A stretch of DNA of 64,000 nucleotides from Flavobacterium nitrogenifigens (GTDB taxonomy: Bacteria; Bacteroidota; Bacteroidia; Flavobacteriales; Flavobacteriaceae). The number at the start of each line of letters is the position of its first letter. Position 1 is the stretch's first letter. The stretch covers positions 372,001 through 436,000 of the forward strand of contig NZ_QJRI01000182.1 in NCBI RefSeq assembly GCF_003254565.1, written 5' to 3'. Shown in pieces: positions 39,255 through 47,878 of the stretch. The notes beneath the pieces are model-generated. The model searched no databases. It was not told the origin of the DNA and was given only the letters and a program-made list of their open reading frames with translations. Position numbers and translations under genes: made by a program.

Positions 39255-40469
39255 ATGAATAAATTTAAATATTATTTTGTTTTATTGCTTGCTGGTCTTG
39301 CCATCGTTTCTTGTAATAAAAAAGATGAGGATGATCCGGTGATTGTTCCTTTAAGGGATTATCAAGAACAATTTAATACTGATAATGCAGATATTGAAGA
39401 ATATTTAAAGACCTACTACATCACAGTTTCTGCAAATATGGATGTTACTTTTACTAAAATAACAGATCCAGCGACGCAGCCTTCTATAATGTCGTACTTG
39501 AATAGTCCAACCTTTCCAAAACTACTTTTAAGAGAAATTCCGTATGTACATGGAATAACTTATAAGATGTATTATTTGGTTTTAAGAGAGGGTGTAGGTT
39601 CTGCTCCAATGAATACTGATGGAGTTGTGACGGCTTATAAAGGAGAATATATGAAACGTGTTGATGCAACAGTTAAGGATCCGTCATATGTAACAACTAC
39701 ATTTTTTGAACAAGTAGTGTATCCGAAAGTAAGTTTGGATTTATTTACAACTATTATGGGCTGGAGTGAAGCTTTTCCTCAATTTAAAACAGGAACCACT
39801 ACTTATAATGCTGATGGAACTGCCAATTATCAGGATTTTGGAGCTGGAGTTTTATTTATTCCTTCAGGTTTAGGATATTATGCTGGTGGATCGAGCTCAA
39901 TTCCAGCTTATTCTCCATTAGTTTTTACGATCAAATTATATGATATTAGAAGAATGGATCATGAAAATAATGGATATAGCAGTGTTGGTGAATTAATATT
40001 GAATCCTGATGGTGTTTTTGATTATCAGGAAGATCTAAATGGGGATGGTTATGTGCGTGATTACAGAAATACAACTTTGTACCCAAACCCTCCAGCAAAC
40101 CCTGACGACAGCGATAAAGATGGAATTCCTGACTTTTTGGATCAAGATGATGATGGAGATGGTTATACAACTCGATTTGAAATTACAAAGCCTAGCGATC
40201 AGGTGGGTTGGGGAACACTAGATGGAAATGCTTTCTATTTTGGAATAAGAAACTATTATCCTTGGGATCCATTGACGGATGATGCTACTACGCCAAATGT
40301 TGATGAAACAGAGCCAAGAGGAATTCCTAGAAGGCCTACGGGTAAACTTAAAGATGAAAATGCGGCTGAATCAATAGATAATCCTAGAAGTTTTGTTCCG
40401 GAAGATTATACAGCATCTGGACGATTAAGAATTCATTTGGATAAAACGTATCCTTATCAAAAGAAATAA
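39255..40469 (+). CDS. FKBP-type peptidyl-prolyl isomerase-like lipoprotein with acidic Ca-binding repeats
   Basis: A 404-residue lipoprotein: lipobox VSC (about Cys20), acidic linker, and an FKBP-like domain split in two (YYLVLREGVGSAPMNTDGVVTAYKGEY; GWSEAFPQFKTG; GVLFIPSGLGYYA; LVFTIKLYDI). Residues about 275-300 carry thrombospondin-3-type aspartate repeats (DSDKDGIPDFLDQDDDGDGY). Related Flavobacterium proteins include gliding-linked FKBP lipoproteins, but there is no gld gene next to it here. Start at 39246 (ATG ATA ATA ATG) is also possible. Confidence 0.82.
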   Translation: MNKFKYYFVLLLAGLAIVSCNKKDEDDPVIVPLRDYQEQFNTDNADIEEYLKTYYITVSANMDVTFTKITDPATQPSIMSYLNSPTFPKLLLREIPYVHGITYKMYYLVLREGVGSAPMNTDGVVTAYKGEYMKRVDATVKDPSYVTTTFFEQVVYPKVSLDLFTTIMGWSEAFPQFKTGTTTYNADGTANYQDFGAGVLFIPSGLGYYAGGSSSIPAYSPLVFTIKLYDIRRMDHENNGYSSVGELILNPDGVFDYQEDLNGDGYVRDYRNTTLYPNPPANPDDSDKDGIPDFLDQDDDGDGYTTRFEITKPSDQVGWGTLDGNAFYFGIRNYYPWDPLTDDATTPNVDETEPRGIPRRPTGKLKDENAAESIDNPRSFVPEDYTASGRLRIHLDKTYPYQKK

Positions 40470-40489
40470 ATAAATAAAACAGAAAAATG

Positions 40490-40522
40490 AAAGCCTCGAA
40501 ATGTAATTTTCGGGGCTTTTTT
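40490..40522 (+). terminator. Terminator after the FKBP-like gene
   Basis: AAAGCCTCGAAA (40490-40501) pairs with TTTCGGGGCTTT (40508-40519) with one G-U pair, followed by T7. Confidence 0.88.
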
Positions 40523-40580
40523 TATGCGAAAATCCAGATTTTTGATCTTTCAGTTTTCAAAAAAAAACAGGGTCAATAAA

Positions 40581-40610
40581 AAAACCTCGAAATCTAAATT
40601 TCGAGGTTTT
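40581..40610 (-). terminator. Terminator of the transketolase genes
   Basis: A 13-bp perfect stem AAAACCTCGAAAT / ATTTCGAGGTTTT with a 4-nt loop (40594-40597). Confidence 0.88.
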
Positions 40611-40635
40611 TCTATAAAGTAAGAAAGTTTAAAGA

Positions 40636-41589
40636 TTACTTTCTTTTAATTACTCTTTCTACAGCTTCAACAATCGCTTGGTTGTTTAATTTGTATTTTT
40701 CCATTAATTGTTCAGGAGTTCCAGATTCTCCGAAACTGTCTTTAACAGCTACAAATTCTTGTGGAGTTGGATTGTTTAAAGCTAATACTCCTGAAACACT
40801 CTCTCCAAGGCCTCCAAGGTAGTTGTGCTCTTCTGCAGTAACTACACATCTTGTTTTAGCAACCGATTTAAGAATAGCTTCTTCATCAAGAGGTTTGATA
40901 GTGTGGATGTTGATTACTTCAGCAGAAATTCCTTTTGCTTCCAGTTTTTCAGCAGCGATAAGAGCTTCCCAAACTAAGTGTCCTGTTGCAATGATAGTAA
41001 CATCTGTTCCTTCGTTTAATAAAATTGCTTTTCCAATTACGAAAGGTTCGTCAGCAGGAGTAAAGTTTGCTACCACTGGACGTCCAAAACGTAAGTAAGC
41101 AGGACCATGGTGATCTGCTAATGCGATAGTTGCAGCTTTAGTCTGGTTGTAATCGCAAGTATTGATTACAGTCATTCCTGGCAACATTTTCATTAATCCT
41201 ATATCTTCTAGGATTTGGTGAGTTGCACCGTCTTCTCCTAAAGTTAAACCAGCGTGAGAAGCACAGATTTTTACGTTTTTATCTGAATAAGCAACAGATT
41301 GACGGATTTGATCGTAAACTCTTCCTGTAGAGAAGTTAGCGAAAGTTCCAGTAAAAGGAATTTTTCCTCCAATTGTTAAACCTGCCGCAATTCCAATCAT
41401 GTTTGCTTCAGCAATTCCGATTTGGAAAAAACGCTCTGGGTGATTTTTCTTGAAATCATCAAATTTTAATGATCCAATTAAGTCGGCGCATAATGCAACA
41501 ACATTTTCGTTTTTTTGACCTAGTTCAGTCATTCCCGCTCCAAAACCAGAACGAGTGTCTTTACTTCCTGTATTTTCGTATTTTTTCAT
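40636..41589 (-). CDS. Transketolase, C-terminal subunit
   Basis: A 317-residue protein holding the pyrimidine-binding and C-terminal domains of transketolase: SGFGAGMTELGQKN, RFFQIGIAEANMIGIAAGL (catalytic glutamate), CASHAGLTLGEDGATHQ, HGPAYLRFGRP and VVTAEEHNYLGGLGE. The first half is encoded by the upstream gene, a common split in Bacteroidota. ATG 41589 (MKKYENTGS) is preferred. Confidence 0.93.
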   Translation of the reverse strand: MKKYENTGSKDTRSGFGAGMTELGQKNENVVALCADLIGSLKFDDFKKNHPERFFQIGIAEANMIGIAAGLTIGGKIPFTGTFANFSTGRVYDQIRQSVAYSDKNVKICASHAGLTLGEDGATHQILEDIGLMKMLPGMTVINTCDYNQTKAATIALADHHGPAYLRFGRPVVANFTPADEPFVIGKAILLNEGTDVTIIATGHLVWEALIAAEKLEAKGISAEVINIHTIKPLDEEAILKSVAKTRCVVTAEEHNYLGGLGESVSGVLALNNPTPQEFVAVKDSFGESGTPEQLMEKYKLNNQAIVEAVERVIKRK

Positions 41590-41660
41590 TTTGTTTTTTG
41601 CTATACGCAATAGGCTGTAGGCAATAGGCTTAAAGCTTAATGCTTACTGCTTAAAGCTTT

Positions 41661-42509
41661 TTAATAATCTGCTAAAGTTGAAACGTTTTGAGCTAAAGCA
41701 CTAGCCAACTGATCGTTGTTTGGTGCTTTACCATGCCATGCATGAGTGTGCATCATGAAATCTACACCGTTACCCATTTCTGTATGTAATAAAATGCAAA
41801 CTGGTTTTCCTTTTCCTGTTCTTGATTTAGCATCAGTTAAACCGGCGATGATAGCGTCAATGCTGTTTCCTTCTTTAATTTCTAAAACATCCCAGTCAAA
41901 AGCTTCAAATTTAGCGCGAAGACTTCCCATTGGTAAAACTTCATCAGTTGTTCCGTCAATTTGTTTACCGTTAAGGTCAATTGTTGCAATGATGTTGTCT
42001 ACTTTTTTAGCAGAAGCATACATGATAGCTTCCCAGTTTTGACCTTCTTGTAGTTCTCCGTCTCCGTGTAGACTATATACAATATGATTGTCTTTGTTTA
42101 ATTTTTTAGCTTGAGCAGCCCCCAAAGCTACAGATAAACCTTGTCCTAATGAACCAGACGCAATGCGAACTCCAGGTAAACCTTCGTGAGTTGTTGGGTG
42201 TCCTTGTAAACGAGAATCTAATAATCTGAATGTAGCTAATTCTGAAACTGGAAAGTAACCACTACGTGCTAGAACGCTATAAAAGACAGGTGAGATGTGT
42301 CCGTTCGAAAGGAAGAACAAATCTTCTCCAATTCCGTCCATATCAAAACCTTCTTTACGGTCCATTATATTCTGATATAATGTTACCAAAAATTCAGTAC
42401 AACCTAATGAACCACCTGGGTGTCCAGAGTTTACAGCATGTACCATTCTAAGAATATCTCTTCTTACTTGGATCGTTAAATCGCTTAATTGTTGTGTGTT
42501 AGGCTTCAT
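41661..42509 (-). CDS. Transketolase, N-terminal (ThDP) subunit
   Basis: A 282-residue thiamine diphosphate-binding half: VHAVNSGHPGGSLG, LSNGHISPVFY, SGSLGQGLSVALGAA, and the ThDP/Mg motif GDGELQEGQNWEAIMYA ending in IDLNGKQIDG. Together with the next gene it forms an intact enzyme of the pentose phosphate pathway. A 71-nt spacer with short TAGGCTGTAGGCAATAGGCT-type repeats separates the two. Confidence 0.94.
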   Translation of the reverse strand: MKPNTQQLSDLTIQVRRDILRMVHAVNSGHPGGSLGCTEFLVTLYQNIMDRKEGFDMDGIGEDLFFLSNGHISPVFYSVLARSGYFPVSELATFRLLDSRLQGHPTTHEGLPGVRIASGSLGQGLSVALGAAQAKKLNKDNHIVYSLHGDGELQEGQNWEAIMYASAKKVDNIIATIDLNGKQIDGTTDEVLPMGSLRAKFEAFDWDVLEIKEGNSIDAIIAGLTDAKSRTGKGKPVCILLHTEMGNGVDFMMHTHAWHGKAPNNDQLASALAQNVSTLADY

Positions 42510-42534
42510 TTTATATGTAAAAGTTAAACTGGAG

Positions 42535-42565
42535 CAAAAGTAATCGTTATTTTGCGGGGAGACAA
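42535..42565 (-). promoter_or_regulatory. Promoter of the transketolase operon
   Basis: On the minus strand TTG (42565-42563), 20-nt spacer, TACTTTTG (42542-42535), about 25 nt before the ATG; good consensus match. Confidence 0.65.
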
Positions 42566-42948
42566 ATGATTTTTTGCTTTAGTTTTATTGCAATTGTTAA
42601 ATTTTGCTGTTTTTTTTATGTTTTGAAAAAAAATATAACGCATGTTTTTGTTTTTTGTTCTTTTAAAGTGTGTTTTTTACATTTAATAAAAAGGTTTTGC
42701 TTGATGAAGCAATTTAATGCAGTTAAATAAAGAAAAACTTTCTAGGGAATTTCTTAGGATTTATTGATTTTTGATATATCTGTTGTTAGCGTAATAAATC
42801 TTAAAAAAGGATCTGAGGCATATCCTAAAACAATTATATTTGCCCAAATTTTTTAAAACGAAAATCTTTTATTTAACAGGGAAAAATTTTACTGACAATG
42901 ATTTTTAAATAGAAAATCTAAAATAACAAATACCATATAGGAACTAAA
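42566..42948. other. A/T-rich divergent spacer
   Basis: No gene seen. A TATATTTG -7-like box at 42835-42842 could start the glycosyltransferase transcript, but no matching -33 box was found. Confidence 0.4.
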
Positions 42949-43662
42949 ATGAGCCAAAAACTATCAATCATTATACCTGCTTATAATGAAGAAAAAACCA
43001 TAAATTTTATATTAGACAAAATTAAAAAAGTTGAATTAATAGAAAATATTGAAAAAGAGATTATAATTGTAGATGATTGTTCTTCAGATAATTCTTTAAA
43101 AGCATTTAATGAATATAAAGCAGCCAATAGTGAATTAGATATTGTAATTTTAACGCATTCTATAAATAAAGGAAAAGGAGCTGCTCTTCATTCTGGAATA
43201 AGTAAGGCAACAGGAGATATATTAATAATTCAAGATGCCGATTTAGAATACGATCCTGCTGAATATAATATATTGCTTAGACCGATTGTAGAGGGATATG
43301 CGGATGTAGTATATGGAAGCAGATTTATGGGAGGTAAGCCTCATAGAATATTGTTTTTTTGGCATAGTATAGGGAACAAGTTTTTGACATTTTTGAGTAA
43401 TATGTTTACTAATCTTAACCTTACTGATATGGAAACCTGTTATAAAATGTTTAAAACTGAGATTATTCAAAATGTAAAACTTTGTGAAAAAAGATTTGGT
43501 TTTGAACCTGAGGTTACTGCAAAAATTTCTAAAATTAGTGGTATCAGGATTTATGAGGTTGGAATTAGTTACTACGGAAGAACATTTGAAGAAGGAAAAA
43601 AAATAAGTTGGAAAGATGGCTTTAGAGCTATTTATTGTATTCTTAAATACGCAATTAGATGA
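42949..43662 (+). CDS. Family 2 glycosyltransferase (DPM1/polyprenyl-phosphate type)
   Basis: A 237-residue GT-A enzyme. It begins LSIIIPAYNEEKTINFIL, has IIVDDCSSDNS, GKGAALHSGISKATGD and the metal-binding IIQDADLEYDP, and ends with a SWKDGFRAIYCILKYAI segment without membrane helices. Such enzymes charge polyprenyl phosphate with a sugar for a GT-C partner. It overlaps the next gene, a probable GT-C enzyme, by 4 nt. Confidence 0.92.
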   Translation: MSQKLSIIIPAYNEEKTINFILDKIKKVELIENIEKEIIIVDDCSSDNSLKAFNEYKAANSELDIVILTHSINKGKGAALHSGISKATGDILIIQDADLEYDPAEYNILLRPIVEGYADVVYGSRFMGGKPHRILFFWHSIGNKFLTFLSNMFTNLNLTDMETCYKMFKTEIIQNVKLCEKRFGFEPEVTAKISKISGIRIYEVGISYYGRTFEEGKKISWKDGFRAIYCILKYAIR

Positions 43663-45071
43663 AAAAGGTTTGTTTGTTTCTTTTAATTTCAGGTATAATA
43701 CTAAGATTTGTAATTCAATTTGTTTTTCCTGTTTTTAATGGTGATGAAATTTCATTGGGAAACAATATTAAGAACTCGGGTTTTGTAGAATTACTCTATC
43801 CATTAGATTCGTTTCAATCGGCGCCACCTTTATATTTATGGATTCAAAGGTTTATTGTTCAGACTTTTCCATTTAGTTTTTGGATAAATATTAAAATCTT
43901 AAGTTTTATCTTTTCAATAAGTGGTTTAGTTTTGTTTTATGTCTTTATAAAAAGAAATAAGTTTAATCCAATATTTTTATTGTTATTTATTGTGTTGATT
44001 TTCAATCCGTTTATTGTTAATAATTCATTGACGGTAAAACAATATACTATTGACTTAACGGGAAGTATCTGTTTATTGGTATGTTTTCAATCAGAGAAAT
44101 TTAAGAAGTACAATTGGGTTTTCTTTTTGATTTGGAGTTTGATGTCAAATATTGGTTTGTTTGCTTGCTGTGGGTATTTGATTTATAATTTATTCAAATC
44201 GAATTCATTCAATAATTTTAGCTTGTTTTTGAAATTTATAAAAAATAATATACTTACGATTCTTGTCCCTATTCCATATGTTGTTTATTTTTTATGGTTT
44301 ATGAAGCAAAAAGGAGCGGCAGAATTAAAGTCTTATATGGTTCAATATTGGAGTGATACATTTATACCGCTTAATAGTTCAATTTTTAAATATTTGGTTT
44401 TTACTATTCACGGTTTGTGGACTTCTATCTTTAATGCTTTTGAAATTTGGGGAGTTTTTATGATGCTTCTTATAGTTCCTTTTTTTATTTTCTATAGAAA
44501 GCAATCATTATTTAAAGAAGAAATTTTGTTGCTTTTTTGCGTTGTTTTAGTGCATTTAATATTGAATGTTTTTCAAATGTATCCTTTCTCAGATAGGCTA
44601 TACCTTTACATTGCTCCTTTTTTTATTTTGATTTTAGGATCATCTCTCAATACTCTTTCAGGTTTTGCAATTATTAAAAAACATTTTCAAAAAATAAATA
44701 TAGTTATTTCGATTAGTACATTGTTTTTGTATGTTTTATATATACCTTCAAATGATAATAATGTATGTCTGTTGTATAAAAAGCTAAATAATTTAGAAGC
44801 TAATCAAGTTTATGTGACGGGAAAGTCTCTTGAGACAATAAATTCTTTCGATAAATTTACAGATAACAAATTTACTACCAATAAAAAGATTTTACTTCTT
44901 GACACCGAATTAGATAAGTCAAGTTATATAGTTTCTAGAGTGAGTAAAAAACTGAAATTGAACTCAACGAGCCCTCCTGAATCTGAAATTCAAAATCTAA
45001 TAAAATCTAACAGAATCAAAAGAATTGATCAGGTGAATGGATACGATATTTATGAAATTAAGAATAGGTAA
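43659..45071 (+). CDS. Polytopic membrane protein, probable GT-C (GT39-like) glycosyltransferase
   Basis: A 470-residue protein with about eleven hydrophobic helices and a ~90-residue soluble C terminus. The first loop contains FNGDEISLGNNI (acidic GT-C motif) and SFQSAPPLYLWIQRF, reminiscent of GT39-type enzymes. Coupled by ATGA overlap to the GT2 gene; together they may glycosylate a lipid or protein. A/T-rich compared with neighbours, possibly acquired. Confidence 0.7.
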   Translation: MKKVCLFLLISGIILRFVIQFVFPVFNGDEISLGNNIKNSGFVELLYPLDSFQSAPPLYLWIQRFIVQTFPFSFWINIKILSFIFSISGLVLFYVFIKRNKFNPIFLLLFIVLIFNPFIVNNSLTVKQYTIDLTGSICLLVCFQSEKFKKYNWVFFLIWSLMSNIGLFACCGYLIYNLFKSNSFNNFSLFLKFIKNNILTILVPIPYVVYFLWFMKQKGAAELKSYMVQYWSDTFIPLNSSIFKYLVFTIHGLWTSIFNAFEIWGVFMMLLIVPFFIFYRKQSLFKEEILLLFCVVLVHLILNVFQMYPFSDRLYLYIAPFFILILGSSLNTLSGFAIIKKHFQKINIVISISTLFLYVLYIPSNDNNVCLLYKKLNNLEANQVYVTGKSLETINSFDKFTDNKFTTNKKILLLDTELDKSSYIVSRVSKKLKLNSTSPPESEIQNLIKSNRIKRIDQVNGYDIYEIKNR

Positions 45072-45080
45072 AAACAAAAA

Positions 45081-45108
45081 AAAAGTCCTCAGAATGAGGG
45101 CTTTTTTT
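45081..45108 (+). terminator. Terminator after the glycosyltransferase pair
   Basis: AAAAGTCCTCA (45081-45091) pairs with TGAGGGCTTTT (45095-45105) with one G-U pair, followed by T's. Confidence 0.85.
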
Positions 45109-45130
45109 ATATCTTCATAAATAAGCAATT

Positions 45131-45430
45131 TTACTCAGTATCACCTTCACTATAATAATTATTTTCTTCGTCTTCCGAACCTATTTCCTCTTGATCATCG
45201 TCTAGCTCAGCACCTGGAATGTCTAAATCATTTCCAATTTTGTCGCTGTTTTGTTCCCACTCATTACTATTTTGAATGATGGTTTTGTCAGTAGAAATGT
45301 TTTCTGGGTCGATATTGTCTAACTTATCTTCACGATTGTAAATATCTTCACTTGCTGGATAATTTAAATTTTCCAGATTTCTTTCTATCTCATTTTCTTT
45401 TGCTGTATTTTTATCTTCTGAATTTATCAT
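45131..45430 (-). CDS. Small acidic protein
   Basis: A 99-residue strongly acidic, probably disordered protein without hydrophobic segments. The C-terminal part (DLDIPGAELDDDQEEIGSED followed by EENNYYSEGD) resembles a tail conserved in small Flavobacterium proteins of unknown function. Confidence 0.7.
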   Translation of the reverse strand: MINSEDKNTAKENEIERNLENLNYPASEDIYNREDKLDNIDPENISTDKTIIQNSNEWEQNSDKIGNDLDIPGAELDDDQEEIGSEDEENNYYSEGDTE

Positions 45431-45549
45431 ATTGCCAATATTTAATATTATTAAACAGATACTTTATCTACTATAAAGTTATGAAATCTATGCTTTCAAT
45501 GCTTATGTTTTTAAAATCAGTATGTTATAATGTTTTCGCAAAAAAAATC

Positions 45550-46428
45550 TTATTCTCTATTTGACAAATTCTCTAATTGCCTAATTTGTTTCCAAGTAAT
45601 TAACTGAATGTTATTTTCTTTTAGTTTTGCTTCACATTTGTCACTTGTAAAAAAATCGAAGTCTATTTGACGCCATTCTGAGCCAAAATTAGGATGATTT
45701 ATTGTGATGCCTTGCATTTCAAAATCGTCAAAGGCAGGATGAAGCAGGAAAACATTAAATCCAGAAACTATACTATCTAAAGCTCTTTCATACGATTCTT
45801 TAAGTTCTCCTTTTTCAAAATCAGTATAGTATCCAATTAAAAGGTTGTCAGCCAAAAGTGTATCATCAAAATTATATTTTTCATTAGATAAAGAAATAGA
45901 TTCTACAAAGCTTTTGTTAATAAAAACAGGTAAGTTGTATGATTTTCCTAGCTCTTTATAGATTTCTAAAATTTCAGGAGTAACCCCAACACTGCACATA
46001 TGCGAGTCGAGATGCGTCGGCTGAATGCCAAATTGCAAAGCTTTTTCTATTTGGGCGATAAGTTCTTTTTTGATTTCTGAAGGTTTTGCGTTGTTTTTGA
46101 AATTTTGTCTGGTTTTATAAAAATAGCCATTTTGATCTACTAGACTTGAAACTTCGGAAATGGGAAGAACTGGACCAAACTTATAATTCTCCCATTCGCA
46201 AGTAAGAGTCAAGTGAATTCCGCAGTCATAATTTGGATTGTTTTTTGCGAAAGTTGCTATTTCAAAAAACCATGGACATGGCACCATGATACTATAAGAG
46301 TTTACAGATCCGTTTTGAAGTGCTTTTATCGTTGCCTGATTTTCTGAATGAGACAGTCCGGCATCATCGGCATGAATGATTAATAATTTGGCGTTTTTAG
46401 GATATCCGAGTTTTTGTGCTAAGTTCAT
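45550..46428 (-). CDS. YdjC/ChbG-type carbohydrate deacetylase
   Basis: A 292-residue protein of the ChbG/HpnK family. Metal-site motifs are [19 protein letters not shown] (Asp-Asp), [10 protein letters not shown] and [18 protein letters not shown] (His-x-x-x-His); the end has [13 protein letters not shown] 46428 is preferred over 46470. Members deacetylate chito-oligosaccharides or related amino sugars; the substrate here is unknown. Confidence 0.88.
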   Translation of the reverse strand: MNLAQKLGYPKNAKLLIIHADDAGLSHSENQATIKALQNGSVNSYSIMVPCPWFFEIATFAKNNPNYDCGIHLTLTCEWENYKFGPVLPISEVSSLVDQNGYFYKTRQNFKNNAKPSEIKKELIAQIEKALQFGIQPTHLDSHMCSVGVTPEILEIYKELGKSYNLPVFINKSFVESISLSNEKYNFDDTLLADNLLIGYYTDFEKGELKESYERALDSIVSGFNVFLLHPAFDDFEMQGITINHPNFGSEWRQIDFDFFTSDKCEAKLKENNIQLITWKQIRQLENLSNRE

Positions 46429-46650
46429 TTGAATTTTTATTATTGTGAATATGCTGTGTGTGTACTCCAACTTCGCTCAGTCTGACAGTGCAATATTTCA
46501 TTTATAGTAGATTTTATTCAAATTTAAAAAAATCTCAAGTTTAGGTTTTGTATTGTTTTTGAATTAACTCAATTTTATAATTCACAATTTTTCTAATTAA
46601 TAAAATTTCCCTGAAATTAGCTTATCTTTGCCGACTGAAAAAAGAAAGAA

Positions 46651-47781
46651 ATGAAGTTCGATTTATTACAAAAAGATCCGCAGTCTAAAGCAAGAGCGGG
46701 AAGTATTACTACTGATCACGGCGTAATTGAAACGCCTATTTTTATGCCCGTTGGAACGGTTGCTTCTGTAAAAGGAGTGCATCAGCGCGAATTGAAAGAA
46801 GAAATAAATCCGGATATTATTCTTGGAAATACATACCATTTATATTTACGCCCACAGACTGAGATTTTAGAAAAAGCAGGTGGATTGCATAAATTCATGA
46901 ACTGGGATCGTAATATTTTGACTGATTCTGGAGGATATCAAGTGTATTCTCTTTCTTCAAATAGAAAAATTAAAGAAGAAGGAGTGAAGTTTAAATCGCA
47001 TATTGACGGTTCTTACCACTTTTTTACACCAGAAAATGTAATGGAAATTCAGCGTACAATTGGTGCCGATATTATTATGGCATTTGATGAGTGTACGCCT
47101 TATCCTTGCGATTACCGTTATGCACAGCGTTCTATGCATATGACACATCGTTGGTTAGACAGATGTATCAATCATTTAGAAAAAGTACCTTATAAATACG
47201 GATACGAACAAACGTTTTTTCCAATAGTTCAAGGAAGTACCTACAAAGATTTGCGCCGTCAGTCGGCTGAATATATTGCAAACGCTGGTCAGCAAGGAAA
47301 TGCAATTGGAGGACTTTCTGTTGGTGAACCAGCTGAAGAAATGTATGCGATGACCGAAGTGGTTTGTGAGATTCTTCCTGAAGATAAACCTCGTTATTTA
47401 ATGGGGGTTGGAACTCCAATTAATATTTTAGAAAATATCGCGTTAGGAATTGATATGTTTGACTGTGTTATGCCAACTCGTAATGCTAGAAACGGTATGT
47501 TGTTTACAGCAAACGGAACTATCAATATCAAGAACAAAAAGTGGGAAGCCGATTTCTCTCCAATCGATGAAATGGGACACACTTTTGTTGATACAGAATA
47601 TACAAAAGCCTATTTACGCCACTTGTTTGCTGCCAACGAATATTTAGGAAAACAAATTGCTACTATTCATAATCTTGGTTTCTATATGTGGTTGGTTCGT
47701 GAAGCTAGAAAACATATCTTAGCAGGCGATTTTAGACCATGGAAAGAAATGATGGTTAAAAATATGAGTCAAAGACTTTAA
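46651..47781 (+). CDS. tgt: tRNA-guanine(34) transglycosylase
   Basis: A 376-residue enzyme that inserts preQ1 into tRNA. Catalytic features are present: LTDSGGYQVYSLS, ADIIMAFDECTPYP, GNAIGGLSVGEP and FDCVMPTRNARNG. The CxCxxC zinc motif expected after this block is missing; SPIDEMGHTFVDTEYTKAYL stands in its place. A -7-like TATCTTTG is at 46623-46630 ahead of the ATG. Confidence 0.95.
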   Translation: MKFDLLQKDPQSKARAGSITTDHGVIETPIFMPVGTVASVKGVHQRELKEEINPDIILGNTYHLYLRPQTEILEKAGGLHKFMNWDRNILTDSGGYQVYSLSSNRKIKEEGVKFKSHIDGSYHFFTPENVMEIQRTIGADIIMAFDECTPYPCDYRYAQRSMHMTHRWLDRCINHLEKVPYKYGYEQTFFPIVQGSTYKDLRRQSAEYIANAGQQGNAIGGLSVGEPAEEMYAMTEVVCEILPEDKPRYLMGVGTPINILENIALGIDMFDCVMPTRNARNGMLFTANGTINIKNKKWEADFSPIDEMGHTFVDTEYTKAYLRHLFAANEYLGKQIATIHNLGFYMWLVREARKHILAGDFRPWKEMMVKNMSQRL

Positions 47782-47791
47782 AAGGGTTTAA

Positions 47792-47854
47792 GTTTCAGGT
47801 TTCAAGTTTCAGGTTCTGGTAAGAATCGAATCTAACAAACTTGAAACCTGAAAC
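47792..47854. repeat. GTTTCAGGTTTCAAGTTT inverted repeat
   Basis: An 18-bp perfect inverted repeat (47792-47809 and 47837-47854) with a 27-nt loop, between tgt and the LptF/G permease gene. Similar short units continue to 47870. It might act as a terminator or processing hairpin. Confidence 0.7.
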
Positions 47855-47878
47855 AAGAAAAACTTGAAACAAAAATCT

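Noticed and set aside
40039-40221. Alternative plus-strand frame inside the FKBP-like gene
   Set aside because: It is a shadow of the acidic repeat coding region in another frame.
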